Source: Streptomyces sp. CB01373
GTDB taxonomy: Bacteria; Actinomycetota; Actinomycetes; Streptomycetales; Streptomycetaceae
DNA length: 44,145 bases
Direction: 5' to 3'
NCBI RefSeq assembly: GCF_002803075.1
Contig: NZ_NNBK01000033.1
Span: 1-44,145, forward strand
The position numbers and the translations under genes were made by a program. The notes under the pieces were generated by a model, which worked only from the letters and a program-made list of their open reading frames with translations, ran no database searches and was not told the DNA's origin. The stretch's first letter is position 1; the number at the start of each line of letters is the position of its first letter. Shown one piece after another: positions 23,691 through 32,513 of the stretch.

Positions 23691-25230
23691 TTAACCCGCG
23701 CAGGTCATGACGCTAGCCGTTGCGCGGGTTTCAGCTGGCGCTCGGTGCGGGGCGGGGTGGGTGTTGATCCATGAGAGGCCGCCGAGGTCGAGGTGGTGGC
23801 GGGCGCGGGTGACGGCGACGTAGGCGAGGCGGGCATCGGTGTCGCTGACGGGTTCGGGAATGGGCTGGCCTTGGGCGTCGTGCTGGTCGGTGTCCTTGGG
23901 CGGGGGAAGTCGTCGGCGATTTTGACGGTGGGCCATTCGCGGCCCTTGGCGGTGTGGGCGGTGGAGACGGTGACGTCGGCGTGCTGTTCGTCGGTGAGCT
24001 GGTCGACGGCGGTGAGGATGGCGTCGGGTCCGTGGGTGTCGACGAGGTCGACGAAGGGCTGGAGGTCGCGTCCTGCGGGGTCGTGGGCGGCGTAGTCCTG
24101 CAGTTCGCCCCAGGAGGCGAAGAGCACGAGTTCGGGGTGGGAGGTGCGGCGGCCGTCTTTGAGGTCGCGGGCCGCGAGGGCGAGCGCGGCCAGCTGCTGT
24201 CCTCCGCGGGTGAGGGCGACGCGGTGGCCGGCGGCGAGCAGGCGCATGACTTCGGCCATGGTGCCGATGTTGGTGCGGCACAGCACCGCGTCCGGCCGGT
24301 CGAGGCTGCCGATGTCGGTGGGGATGGTGTCGCTGCCGGTCAGGCGGATGGGGGCGTCGGCGAGGGTGAGCCACCGGTTGGCCTCTTCGGCGATCAGGGT
24401 GCCGAATCGGAAGGAGCGGGTCAGGGTGAGAGGGGTGGCGTCGAAGCTGGTCATCACGTCCCGGGCGCCGCGCCAGCCGTAGATGGCCTGGGCGGAGTCG
24501 CCGACCATGACGAGCTGTGCGTGGTCGCGCTGGGCGGCGAAGACCTCCTCGAGGACCGGGTTGGTGTCCTGGGCCTCGTCGAGGAAGAGGAAGTCCGCTT
24601 CGATGGTGGGTGCGGTGAGGGCCCACATTTTGAGGTAGTGGTCGTGTTCGAAACGGACCACGCCCTGGTCGGGGTTGTGCAGGTCGGCCCAGGCTTTGGT
24701 CGCGAACGGCATGACCTCGTCGGCAAGTCGGGCATGGTCGCCGGGTGTGTCCAGGCCACGCAGTCGTGGCACATGGTGGCCGGTCAGGGTGCGGTCGGCG
24801 GAGTAGCAGTAGCGAGTGACGGTGCGCAGCACGGTGTGGGAGAGCGCGCGGGGGCCGATCTCGTGAGCACCGATGCGGACCGGACGCGTGATGCCGAGCG
24901 CCTGGCCGGTCTTCCACGCGGGCTGGCGGGGCTGTTGAGCCGGCGGCAGTAGCGGTGACCGACGGCGGCGAAGGCTGTGGCGTGAGCGGTCTTGCACAGC
25001 ACCGTGCGGGGGAAGCGGCCGGCGGCGTCCTGGGCGATGTTCTTGTTGAAGGCGAGGTAGCGGCCGCGGCGGTGGGTTCCGGCCGTGAGGAGGCCGAGGG
25101 TGCTGGTCTTCCCTGTCCCGGCGCCGGCCTGCAGGACGAGATGGTGACCGGCCCGAAAAGCGTCGGCAGCGTGCGCCTGTTCGTCGGTGGGTGTGTGCAA
25201 CAAAAACTCCGCGAAAGAGAAGAAAAACAT
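23691..25230 (-). pseudogene. UvrD/PcrA-like superfamily 1 helicase with two frameshifts
   Basis: The start MFFFSFAEFLLHTPTDEQAH leads into the Q-motif and Walker A (QAGAGTGKTSTLGLL). After YCRRLNS near 24960 the frame shifts; the continuation holds FLFLDEAQDTNPV (Walker B), VGDSAQAIYGWRGA (motif III), SFRFG (motif IV) and VSTAHTAKGREW (motif V). A second shift near 23905 is needed to reach the end, DARLAYVAVTRARHHLDLGG (motif VI), and the stop at 23691. All helicase motifs exist but in three frames, so the gene is dead or the sequence has errors. Full length would be about 510 aa, short for UvrD, like phage- or plasmid-borne versions. Confidence 0.75.
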
Positions 25231-25788
25231 CGGAAGGGGAAAGGGATGATGAGTGAGGTCTGCGGTGTGGGCTGCCGTCCCGGCAAGGTGCAGCGTCCGG
25301 GATGGGCTCGCAGCGCTGCCGGGACGCAGTGGTGATGCCGGCTGTGCAGGATTCGGGCCGCGCAGACCAGGACTTCTTCGATGGTGGGGTGGGTGAGCAG
25401 GCTCGCGAGCCGGCTCTCCGGGCGCCGGGCGCGTTCCTGCTCATGCCGGGCACGGTCCGCGGCCATGTACCGGCCGAGCACATCCTGCGGCCGCTCTCCA
25501 GATCTGCTGCGGCCCGGCGAAGGACCGCACCTGCTCAAGGGGCCGAGAACGATGTTGAGCAGAACCCGGCCGTGCCGGTTGGGGTGGTGCGTGGTCAGGA
25601 TGCCGATCGGCAGTCGCGTGCCCCGTTGGTGCCGTAGCACGTGCAGGGCACCGCCCAGGCTGCGCGCTCTGCACTGCTATCAGCCGGTTACGGTCCGCGT
25701 TCGCGGCCGGCCGGACGCATGCTCGGGCGTGCCGGAGCTCGGTTGGTGGCGGGCCTGGGCAGGGTGAGCTCGAGGGCGTGGAAGGGCG
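25231..25788. other. Region upstream of the helicase pseudogene
   Basis: No gene is firmly supported. A minus-strand frame here contains the plausible stretch DVLGRYMAADRARHEQERAR...LASLLTHPTIEEVLVCAARILH, which looks protein-like, but it has no stop of its own before running into the helicase in a wrong frame. It may be another decayed gene. Confidence 0.35.
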
Positions 25789-26682
25789 TCATGGGCGGGC
25801 TGCCTCATGGGCCCTGCCGGTGGGGCCTGGGTGTCGGGTGTGGGTGGGAAGGCGGTTGTGGATGTGCTCGTGGTGGCGCAGGGGGTCGAAGGGCTCCCAG
25901 TCGGTCACCGCCAGGTCGGCGGCCGTGGGGATGGCGGCGTGCTGCGGGCAGCGCTGGGCGCGCCAGCGCAGCTGCTCGGCGTACGGGATGGCGCTGAGGT
26001 CGTAGATGGCCATAACCGCGGAGGGCAGGGCCAGCTGCCCGCTCGTCGCGGTGGCCGGGACCAGCCTCCAGGTGCCGGCCGGGGTCTCGGGGGAGAGCAG
26101 AGTGCTGGTGCAGCGGTGACGGCGCCGGGTCTGGGCGATGCACTGGATCTCGTCCACCGGGCGGGCGGCGAGGTAGCGCACGTACAGCAGCTGCACGACG
26201 GGACGGGCCGGGCGGCAGACTGTCGAGTTCTTCCGTTGGGGTGCCGGGCTGTCCGGGGAGGCCGGGCAAGGGGCGAAGGCGCCGGCGTCGATTAGACGGC
26301 GGGTGTTTACGGCCAGCGACCGGCGCAGCCCGGTCAGCTCGGGAGGGGGCGGGGGAGTGTCGCGGGCGGGACAGACGACAGCGTGCGGCAGACGGCACCA
26401 GCTACTGCCATCTCCTCCCGGGTAGGCAACACCGGAACTGACATGCCAGCGGCAGACGGCGGGCACCCGGGCGGCCGGAAGTTCGTGCGGATGAAGGCGG
26501 ACGGGCCGCTGAGCGCCGCGGTGGTACCACTCGATCCGGTTGCCGCACTCGCGGCACCGGTCGCCCTGGCCGCAGCGCAGCAGCCGGCTGACGCCGTCTG
26601 GGGAGACGTGCAGGGAACGGCGCACGTGGTGGACGAGGAGGCTTCCGTCCCAGCGCCGGGCCGGAGGAGGTGTGGAGCGCAT
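25789..26682 (-). CDS. DUF6083-like protein with a Cys/His N-terminal segment
   Basis: About 297 aa. Near residues 30-60 it has CGQGDRCRECGNRIEWYHRG, a four-cysteine arrangement suited to a zinc ribbon, then RPVRLHPHELPAARVP and CRWHVSSGVAYP. This matches Streptomyces proteins annotated as DUF6083, whose role is unknown. The C-terminal half (VVQLLYVRYLAARPVDEIQCIAQTRRRHRC) adds another Cys-containing part. ATG 26682 was chosen over 26706 because the family usually begins close to the first conserved residues; neither start has a clear ribosome binding site. It is co-oriented with the XRE gene upstream. Confidence 0.6.
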   Translation of the reverse strand: MRSTPPPARRWDGSLLVHHVRRSLHVSPDGVSRLLRCGQGDRCRECGNRIEWYHRGAQRPVRLHPHELPAARVPAVCRWHVSSGVAYPGGDGSSWCRLPHAVVCPARDTPPPPPELTGLRRSLAVNTRRLIDAGAFAPCPASPDSPAPQRKNSTVCRPARPVVQLLYVRYLAARPVDEIQCIAQTRRRHRCTSTLLSPETPAGTWRLVPATATSGQLALPSAVMAIYDLSAIPYAEQLRWRAQRCPQHAAIPTAADLAVTDWEPFDPLRHHEHIHNRLPTHTRHPGPTGRAHEAARP

Positions 26683-26842
26683 GCGGGCGAACCTGCCAGC
26701 CAACACGCCGGATCCGCGGCAGCAGCTCTGCCGGATCGCCCGGTCAGCCCCATCCGGTGAGACTGGGGTGCGAACGCTTGATTGCGCGTTCGAGAGGGTC
26801 TCGCCGGTTCGGGTGATCTGCGACAGGCGCTCGGGCGGGGAG

Positions 26843-27106
26843 TCAGTCCTGGGCCGGGCCGGGCAGGTCGTGCCCGCGGCACAGGGTGCTGAAGAGCTCG
26901 TCGAGCGGGGTGTTCAGGGCGTGGGCGAGGGCGTGCCAGGTCTTCAGCGTGCCGATGGTGCGGCCCTGCTCGATCTCGATGACGGTGCGTCTGGCCAGGC
27001 CGCTGCGGGAGGCAAGCTCGTCATAGCTCCACCCGCGCGCGGCCCGCAGGCGCGCGAGTTCGAACCGCAGCGCAGTGAGGTCCGGATCGGGCGGCAAGAT
27101 CGTCAC
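26843..27106 (-). CDS. XRE-family transcriptional regulator (short)
   Basis: An 87-aa protein consisting of one helix-turn-helix domain: LRAARGWSYDELASRSGLARRTVIEIEQGR, with the recognition helix at about residues 38-50, and a short tail (LDELFSTLCRGHDLPGPAQD). GTG 27106 gives a standard compact start; the frame remains open further upstream, so a longer form is possible. It is divergent from the Cys-rich gene at 27273, and the shared intergenic region contains matched inverted repeats that are probably its operators. Confidence 0.75.
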   Translation of the reverse strand: MTILPPDPDLTALRFELARLRAARGWSYDELASRSGLARRTVIEIEQGRTIGTLKTWHALAHALNTPLDELFSTLCRGHDLPGPAQD

Positions 27107-27120
27107 CCGCCCATCCGACG

Positions 27121-27202
27121 GTGCAGACCCCTGCACTGCCAGTGCATACCTCTGCCCTATTTTCCCAGGTGGCGGCACGCGCGAGAGGGCAGAGGTCTGC
27201 AC
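27121..27202. promoter_or_regulatory. Operator-like inverted repeats between divergent genes
   Basis: GTGCATACCTCTGCCCT (27142-27158) and its near-perfect inverse AGGGCAGAGGTCTGCAC (27186-27202) match at 16 of 17 positions. A third element, GTGCAGACCCCTGCAC (27121-27136), is a palindrome built from the same GTGCAGACC half site. Three copies of one motif in the 166 bp between a regulator and its divergent neighbour suggest binding sites for the XRE protein. Confidence 0.6.
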
Positions 27203-27272
27203 TACGGTGGGCGGCCGTCCCCATACCCAAGACCGGGATCGGCGCGGAATCGACAAGGAGGAACACGCGCCC

Positions 27273-28358
27273 ATGAGGCTGCGCCCAGCATGTCCGACGA
27301 CACCACGCACCTGGACCGTGGAACTGCGCTCGCACGCCGGCGGGCTTGCTCTCGTATGCCAGCAATGCCCGCACGGCAGCGGGCAGATCACCGCAGCCTC
27401 CGCACGCGCGGCCGCCCTCGCCCACCTCGCACGGCACGCACGCGGCAACCTTCTCCCCTCGTACCTACGGATCTGTCAATGTCATGAACGCGGCTGCCAC
27501 TGGCATCCCCGCCACCGCGGCTGCGCTGGCCCCATCCGCCTCCTCCTCGCACGCGAACACGGCGGACGACTATGGCGGCTCGCCGACGCCTGCAGCGCCT
27601 GTGCCGCAGCGACAGCACAGGCCGCCGTAGTGCCCGACACCGTCCTTGCCCGCCTACCGCTGCACCCGACAACCGCCCGGCGGCACAGACGCCGCCCCAA
27701 GGGGCCCGGCGAACAGACCCGGGTACGTGAAATCCTCAGCTACCTGGCCGCTGCCCTTCCAGCGGGCACTTCGGCAGCCGCGCGCTTGCTCGCGCTGCAG
27801 TGCGCGCTCCGCGTGAACACCAGAATGCACGTCCGGCTGCCCAACGGCGTGCTGTGCAGCCTCCGCCTCAACGCCGTCCAGGACCCATGGCGCGAGCTGG
27901 AGCACGCGCGATGGCTGCGCATCATCCCCGCGACCGCGGCCAACGAGGTTGTTGCCGAACTACTTGACGCCGCGCTGCTTGGCCAAGCACCGGCCCGCCC
28001 CGACCGGATGCGTGCCGCGGACTGGGCACTGCGCGTCAGCTCCTCCTCGACAGCAAGGGCAATCGGACCGCTGCCGCAACTGGCCAGCGCCTACCTCGCG
28101 GCGCACGCCGACCTGCGCGCCGGCAGCGGACTGAGCGAGCTCGACCAGATGGCGCGCGCCTGTGGCGTCCCGCTCGCGGAACTGCCCACCCTGCTTGACC
28201 AACTGGCAGCAACCGGGCTGCTCAGGTCATGGCAGGCCTGCCCAGACTCGGGGGACCTGCACTGGACCCTCGCGTACGGAAGGGGAATCCACGACGCCAG
28301 CCGCCTGCACGACACGGCCGCTCCCGGCAACGCGGATGAGGGAGGAGCACGATCTTGA
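27273..28358 (+). CDS. Cysteine-rich hypothetical protein
   Basis: 361 aa from ATG 27273, which has AAGGAGG 10 bp upstream. The N-terminal 110 residues carry CQQCPHG, CQCHERGCHWHPRHRGC and DACSACAAA, cysteine/histidine clusters that could bind one or two zinc ions. The rest is helical (REILSYLAAALPAGTSAAARLLALQCALRVN, ELDQMARACGVPLAELPTLLDQL) and resembles a winged-helix arrangement near residues 290-330. Paired with a divergent XRE gene, such proteins are frequent in Streptomyces but uncharacterised. I considered a TniQ-type target selector because of the zinc clusters, but no other TniQ feature is seen. Confidence 0.65.
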   Translation: MRLRPACPTTPRTWTVELRSHAGGLALVCQQCPHGSGQITAASARAAALAHLARHARGNLLPSYLRICQCHERGCHWHPRHRGCAGPIRLLLAREHGGRLWRLADACSACAAATAQAAVVPDTVLARLPLHPTTARRHRRRPKGPGEQTRVREILSYLAAALPAGTSAAARLLALQCALRVNTRMHVRLPNGVLCSLRLNAVQDPWRELEHARWLRIIPATAANEVVAELLDAALLGQAPARPDRMRAADWALRVSSSSTARAIGPLPQLASAYLAAHADLRAGSGLSELDQMARACGVPLAELPTLLDQLAATGLLRSWQACPDSGDLHWTLAYGRGIHDASRLHDTAAPGNADEGGARS

Positions 28359-28588
28359 GTGTGCGACAGCCGCTCGGGCGAAAGGCGACGTGGCGCGCTC
28401 GATCTTGAACAGGACGTCGTCTGGCCGGTGGACGGCCGGCCTCGACCGGATCCCGCACCGCCCCGTTCCAGCCGCGTCCTTGACTCCTTCCCGGAGCCGA
28501 CAGACGGCGGAGTGGTGTCTTCCGGGCGCCCATAGTGTGTCTCTCTCGCCGCCCGCTCAGAGTTTCCCAGCTGCCACATGGTCACCGG
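28359..28588. other. Convergent spacer between the Cys-rich gene and the ligase remnant
   Basis: No coding or RNA feature seen. Confidence 0.4.
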
Positions 28589-29130
28589 TCAGCGCAGCCG
28601 GGCCACGGTGACGACGGCGTGCCGGGTCGTGCCCGCCACGACCTCCACCACCACGTCGCCGACGGCGGGCGTGTAGGAGTCGCCGGCCTTCGTGAACGCC
28701 CGCCCGGCCTGGGGAACCAGGCGCGGGGCCACGATCGAAGACAGCGCTGTGGTCAGCCGTTGGGATAGCGTCACCCGTCCGTCGGGCAGCCGTACGGCGA
28801 GCGCCTTCGGGTGCCGGGCGCTGCCGGTGAACCCGACCCCGGCCGCGTCGACTGTGTCCGCGTGCCTGATCTTCGCCCAGACCCGGCCCGCCTTGTAGGC
28901 CCCTCGCAGTGGCTTCGCCACGATCCCCTATACGCCTGTTCCTTCGAGTGCCGCGTACCAGAGCAGGCCCTCGTCCAGGTCGGTGGTCGACCACACCGGT
29001 ACGATCGACGGACCGGCGTCGCCGAGCACGTCCAGGAGGACCTGGCGGCGCTCCACGTACGGACGCGGGCGCAGGTCGGGAAAGCCCGCCGCAGGATGGG
29101 GCTGCGAGACCGTTGCGGTACGGCCGCGCT
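28589..29130 (-). pseudogene. ATP-dependent DNA ligase, C-terminal remnant with a nonsense codon
   Basis: Minus-strand reading gives PYVERRQVLLDVLGDAG, LDEGLLWYAALEGTGV, then a TAG where the family has Glu (VEGIVAKP), and continues in frame GIVAKPLRGAYKAGRVWAKI, GFTGSARHPKALAVRLPDG and the OB-fold end HAVVTVARLR. The EGxVxK lysine motif is thus present but its Glu has become a stop. The N-terminal adenylation domain is missing. Together this is a dead gene. The orientation is opposite to the ligase fragment at 797-979. Confidence 0.75.
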
Positions 29131-29419
29131 GCGCGACCGGACCCTGAAGTGGGCGGTGATTTTCGAGCTTTCTGCTGAGCGTCTTGCCGAACCGCCCGCC
29201 TGTCATCACCCACAAGGGTGGCACTGTGACTGAGCGCCTCGGTTGGCCATTGAGTGCTACAGATGGCTGCCCTTGCGCTCAGCGGCACATCCTCAGGAGG
29301 GCGTCCGACTGATTGCTCTGATCGGTCGGTACGTTTCGCCAGTGGCCGATGGATACGGGACTACGATCACTGTGTCGAGCAGTAGGTGTGCGTCGGCCAG
29401 CCGGCGTTGAGGGGGCAGC

Positions 29420-32077
29420 GTGGACGACGGCAAGCAGCCGGTCCGGTTCCGGCAGCGGACGAAGCAGGTGACGGCGCCGCCGACGCCGGAGGCACTGTTC
29501 GGAGTACTTCCGCGAACGACCACCAGCCACGGCGCTCTGTGGTCGCACCAGGCAGACATCCTGCGTTCCTATGCCTCGCCCTCACTCTTGAACAAGTCGG
29601 ACGTCGCCCTGGAGCTCCCGACCGGCTCCGGCAAAACCTTGGTTGGCCTGCTGATCGCTGACTGGAGGCGGCGCTACTACAAGCACCGCTCGGTCTACGC
29701 CTGCCCGACCAAGCAGCTCGCTCACCAGGTCTGGGAGGCCGCCCAAGCCCAAGGCGTCCCCGCCGCCCTGTTCATCGGCTCGCGTCCCGACTTCGACGGC
29801 CGGGCACTGGCCCGCTACGAGGGCGCCGAGGTTGTGGCCGTGACCGTCTACAGCCACGTGTTCAACACCAACCCGGCTTTTCCGGACGCCCAGAGCTTGC
29901 TGTTCGACGACGCGCACGCCGCCGAAGGCTTCGTTGCGGATGCCTGGGCAGTGAACATCCCGGCCTCCGCCAGCCAGTTCACCTCGCTGTTGGACGCGTT
30001 CGGCGACGACCTTGACCCGCACCTGGTGTCCCGGCTGACCGACCCGTACGGCGGCACGGAAGTACGGCTTGTGCCGGTGCCGACCGTCGCCAAGCACGCC
30101 GTCGAGCTGGACAGGGTCCTGTCGACCCTGTCCGGCAAAGCCTGGCACCGGTTCAAGATGGTCCGCTCGCAGCTGCGTGCCTGCCTGTTCTACGTCAGCC
30201 CGCAGGGCTGGTACATCCGGCCGATGATCCCGCCGACCTTCGCCCACACCCCGTTCATGGGCCCGCAGCAGCGGATCTACCTCTCGGCGACCCTCGGTGA
30301 AGGCGGCGAACTGGAGCGGGCCTTCGGCCGCCCGACGATCACTCGGATCGCGGCGCCCCCAGAGTGGGAGAGCATCGGCAGCGGCCGACGCTTCTTCGTC
30401 TTCCCCGATCTGGCGGAGTCGACCAACGACCCCTTCGGCCCCGGCGGTCTGCACTTGGCCGACACCAGCCAGCCAGCCGCGCAAACCGGTCCTGCTGAGG
30501 CGTCGGCCAATCCAGCGGACAAGGGCGGCCTGGTCGGCGGGTTGATCGGCCTGCGCGGTAAATGCGTGGTGCTAACACCCGACGGGAAGTCGGCCACGAT
30601 GATCGCCGACACCTTGGGGGTGCCACAGGCCGAACGATTCCGACCCGGCGACACCCTGGATGGCCTCCAACCGTTCAAGACCGCCGACCGGGGCATGCTG
30701 CTCGCCCCAAGCCGGTTCGACGGTATGGACCTCCCCGACGAGTCGTGCAACATCATCCTGATGCACGACCTCCCCGACGCCCTTCACCTCCAGGACCAGT
30801 TCCTTCAGTCCCGACTGCGCGCCGGCCGCGTGGCCCTGGAGCGGGTCCGCACCCGCGTCATCCAGGGCGCTGGCCGCTGCACCCGCGGACCCCGAGACTT
30901 CGCACTTGTCATCGTCACTGGACGCGAACTCCAGCGCTTCCTCTCCCGCCTCGACGTCCGCGATGGACTGCCGCCCGAGCTCCAGGCCGAGATTGCCTTC
31001 GGCCGCGACAACAGTGAAGTACCCCCGTCCGATCTCGTCGCTCTAGCACGCAGCGCCCTCGATCGTGACCAGATGTGGCAGCAGGACGCCGAGCCGGACA
31101 TCGTCGAGCGCCGCTCCGAATGCGCCAAACAAGCCCCTGCCTACGTGGGCATGTTGGCCGCAAGCGCCGAACATGAGGTCAACGCCTGGCAGGCCGCCTG
31201 GCAAGAGGACTGGGACACCGCCTCCCGCAGCGCGGTGCAAGTCCTCGATCTCCTGACCAGCAGAGAGCTGCGCCCCTATCAGGCGATGTGGGCCTACCTC
31301 GGATCAGTCTGGGCCCGGCTGGCAGCAGACGCCCCGGGCGCGGCAGCGCGGGCTGAGCAACTGCTGGAGCGGGCCCGCAAGGCCGCCTTCGGCACCACGT
31401 GGCTGCGGGAGATCGAGGGGCACGCGGTGGACGCGCCAGAACTCGGCACCCTGGACACCGAGGCCGTAGCAGCCGTGGCCGTGGCCTACCGGTCGTCCGC
31501 GAAGCTAAAGACGGCCGCCAAGTTCGACATGTTCGCGAACGAGATGCTGGCTAACCTGCGCGAGCAATACTCCGTGAAGTACGAGGCGGGGCTGGTCTCC
31601 CTCGGGGAACTGCTGGGGGCCCGCTCGTTCAAGCCGACAGGTCAGGGACGCACGGACGCGGCGTGGCTGTGGCCATCTTGGTGGCTCACGGTCGAGGCCA
31701 AGAGCGAGCAGAAGTCCGAAGGAGGCATCAGCCTGAAGTACATCAGGCAGTCGAACAGCCAGCTCCGTCAGCTCGCCAGCGACGAGCAGGTCGACGAGGC
31801 GCCGCGCGACAGCATCAGCCTCGTCGTCTCCCCCCGAGGGATGGTGAGCGACCTGGCCGTTCCCGCCGCGGAGTCCCATCTCTACCTTGTCTCCCCTGAT
31901 ACGATCCTCGCGCTCGCGGTGCGGGCGACGCAGGCATGGACCCGGATCCGCAACGCCGCCCCGGCTGGCGTCGAGGGCGACGACCTGCACGCCGTGGTCG
32001 CGGAGGCCCTGCGCACCAGCCTGGTGCTGCCCTCCTACGTCAAGGAAGCCGTGACCGCAGACCCCATCCGCCCGTAA
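29420..32077 (+). CDS. SF2 helicase fused to a PD-(D/E)xK-like nuclease domain
   Basis: An 885-aa protein. The helicase has Walker A ELPTGSGKT (65-73), motif II FDDAHA (about 162-167; DDAH in place of DEAD), motif III YLSATLG (about 288) and motif VI QGAGRCTRGPRD (about 481). A helical middle part (about 530-700) follows. Near 745-790 there is a TDAAWLW...WWLTVEAKSEQ arrangement with the D...ExK spacing of PD-(D/E)xK nucleases. This combination is common in anti-phage and restriction-like systems, but I cannot match it to a named one. The GTG start follows GAGGGGGCAG. A strong hairpin after the stop (32118-32158) may end its transcript. Confidence 0.8.
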   Translation: MDDGKQPVRFRQRTKQVTAPPTPEALFGVLPRTTTSHGALWSHQADILRSYASPSLLNKSDVALELPTGSGKTLVGLLIADWRRRYYKHRSVYACPTKQLAHQVWEAAQAQGVPAALFIGSRPDFDGRALARYEGAEVVAVTVYSHVFNTNPAFPDAQSLLFDDAHAAEGFVADAWAVNIPASASQFTSLLDAFGDDLDPHLVSRLTDPYGGTEVRLVPVPTVAKHAVELDRVLSTLSGKAWHRFKMVRSQLRACLFYVSPQGWYIRPMIPPTFAHTPFMGPQQRIYLSATLGEGGELERAFGRPTITRIAAPPEWESIGSGRRFFVFPDLAESTNDPFGPGGLHLADTSQPAAQTGPAEASANPADKGGLVGGLIGLRGKCVVLTPDGKSATMIADTLGVPQAERFRPGDTLDGLQPFKTADRGMLLAPSRFDGMDLPDESCNIILMHDLPDALHLQDQFLQSRLRAGRVALERVRTRVIQGAGRCTRGPRDFALVIVTGRELQRFLSRLDVRDGLPPELQAEIAFGRDNSEVPPSDLVALARSALDRDQMWQQDAEPDIVERRSECAKQAPAYVGMLAASAEHEVNAWQAAWQEDWDTASRSAVQVLDLLTSRELRPYQAMWAYLGSVWARLAADAPGAAARAEQLLERARKAAFGTTWLREIEGHAVDAPELGTLDTEAVAAVAVAYRSSAKLKTAAKFDMFANEMLANLREQYSVKYEAGLVSLGELLGARSFKPTGQGRTDAAWLWPSWWLTVEAKSEQKSEGGISLKYIRQSNSQLRQLASDEQVDEAPRDSISLVVSPRGMVSDLAVPAAESHLYLVSPDTILALAVRATQAWTRIRNAAPAGVEGDDLHAVVAEALRTSLVLPSYVKEAVTADPIRP

Positions 32078-32117
32078 GGGCCCAGACTCCGAAGTGAGCA
32101 CCTGATCCAGAAGCCAT

Positions 32118-32158
32118 GGCGGTGGGGCCGGCAGACAGACCAGCCCGGCCCCACCGCC
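32118..32158 (+). terminator. Hairpin after the helicase-nuclease gene
   Basis: A perfect 14-bp stem (GGCGGTGGGGCCGG against CCGGCCCCACCGCC) with a 13-base loop, 40 bp after the stop codon. There is no T-run, as is usual for actinomycete terminators. The remaining 355 bp up to the next gene contain no gene; TTCTCACTTGAAGT at 32298 resembles the repeat units at 10201-10314 only weakly. Confidence 0.6.
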
Positions 32159-32513
32159 GGTCAGCCGATCAGCTTGTGCAGCACGGGAACGCTGCCTCCA
32201 GCGGTCACCAAACATCGGGGCTTCGTTTGTTTTTCCGTTCTGGCCTCGGGATGTCAGTGCTGGTCTCTAGAGTGACTGCGTACTCCTTGTGGAGCCGTTC
32301 TCACTTGAAGTGGCGGTGGGCCCCGAACACGGAAGGCCGCGATGTGGCCGGGAAGTCCGTGGGCGGTGGGCCAGGGCAGCAGGAGGGGCAGCATGACTCC
32401 CCTTCCTGACTGACCAACCAGCATTGCGAGCGAGGTGGTGCAACCACGGGAGGCGGATGCGACGGCCAAGGGCCGCCGTACCGTCCGTCCTACCTCGAAG
32501 GAGAGCCACCGAC

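Noticed and set aside
23691..25640. A single 649-codon minus frame as one gene
   Set aside because: Only its last part carries helicase sequence; the Walker and DEAQ motifs lie in other frames, so a frameshifted helicase explains the data better.
27273..28358. Cys-rich protein as a TniQ/TnsD target selector for the transposition genes
   Set aside because: Zinc-type clusters exist, but the spacing is not that of TniQ, and the divergent XRE partner points to another role.
32297..32316. A unit like the repeats at 10201-10314
   Set aside because: TTCTCACTTGAAGT agrees only partly and is single, so it is not evidence of a transposon end.
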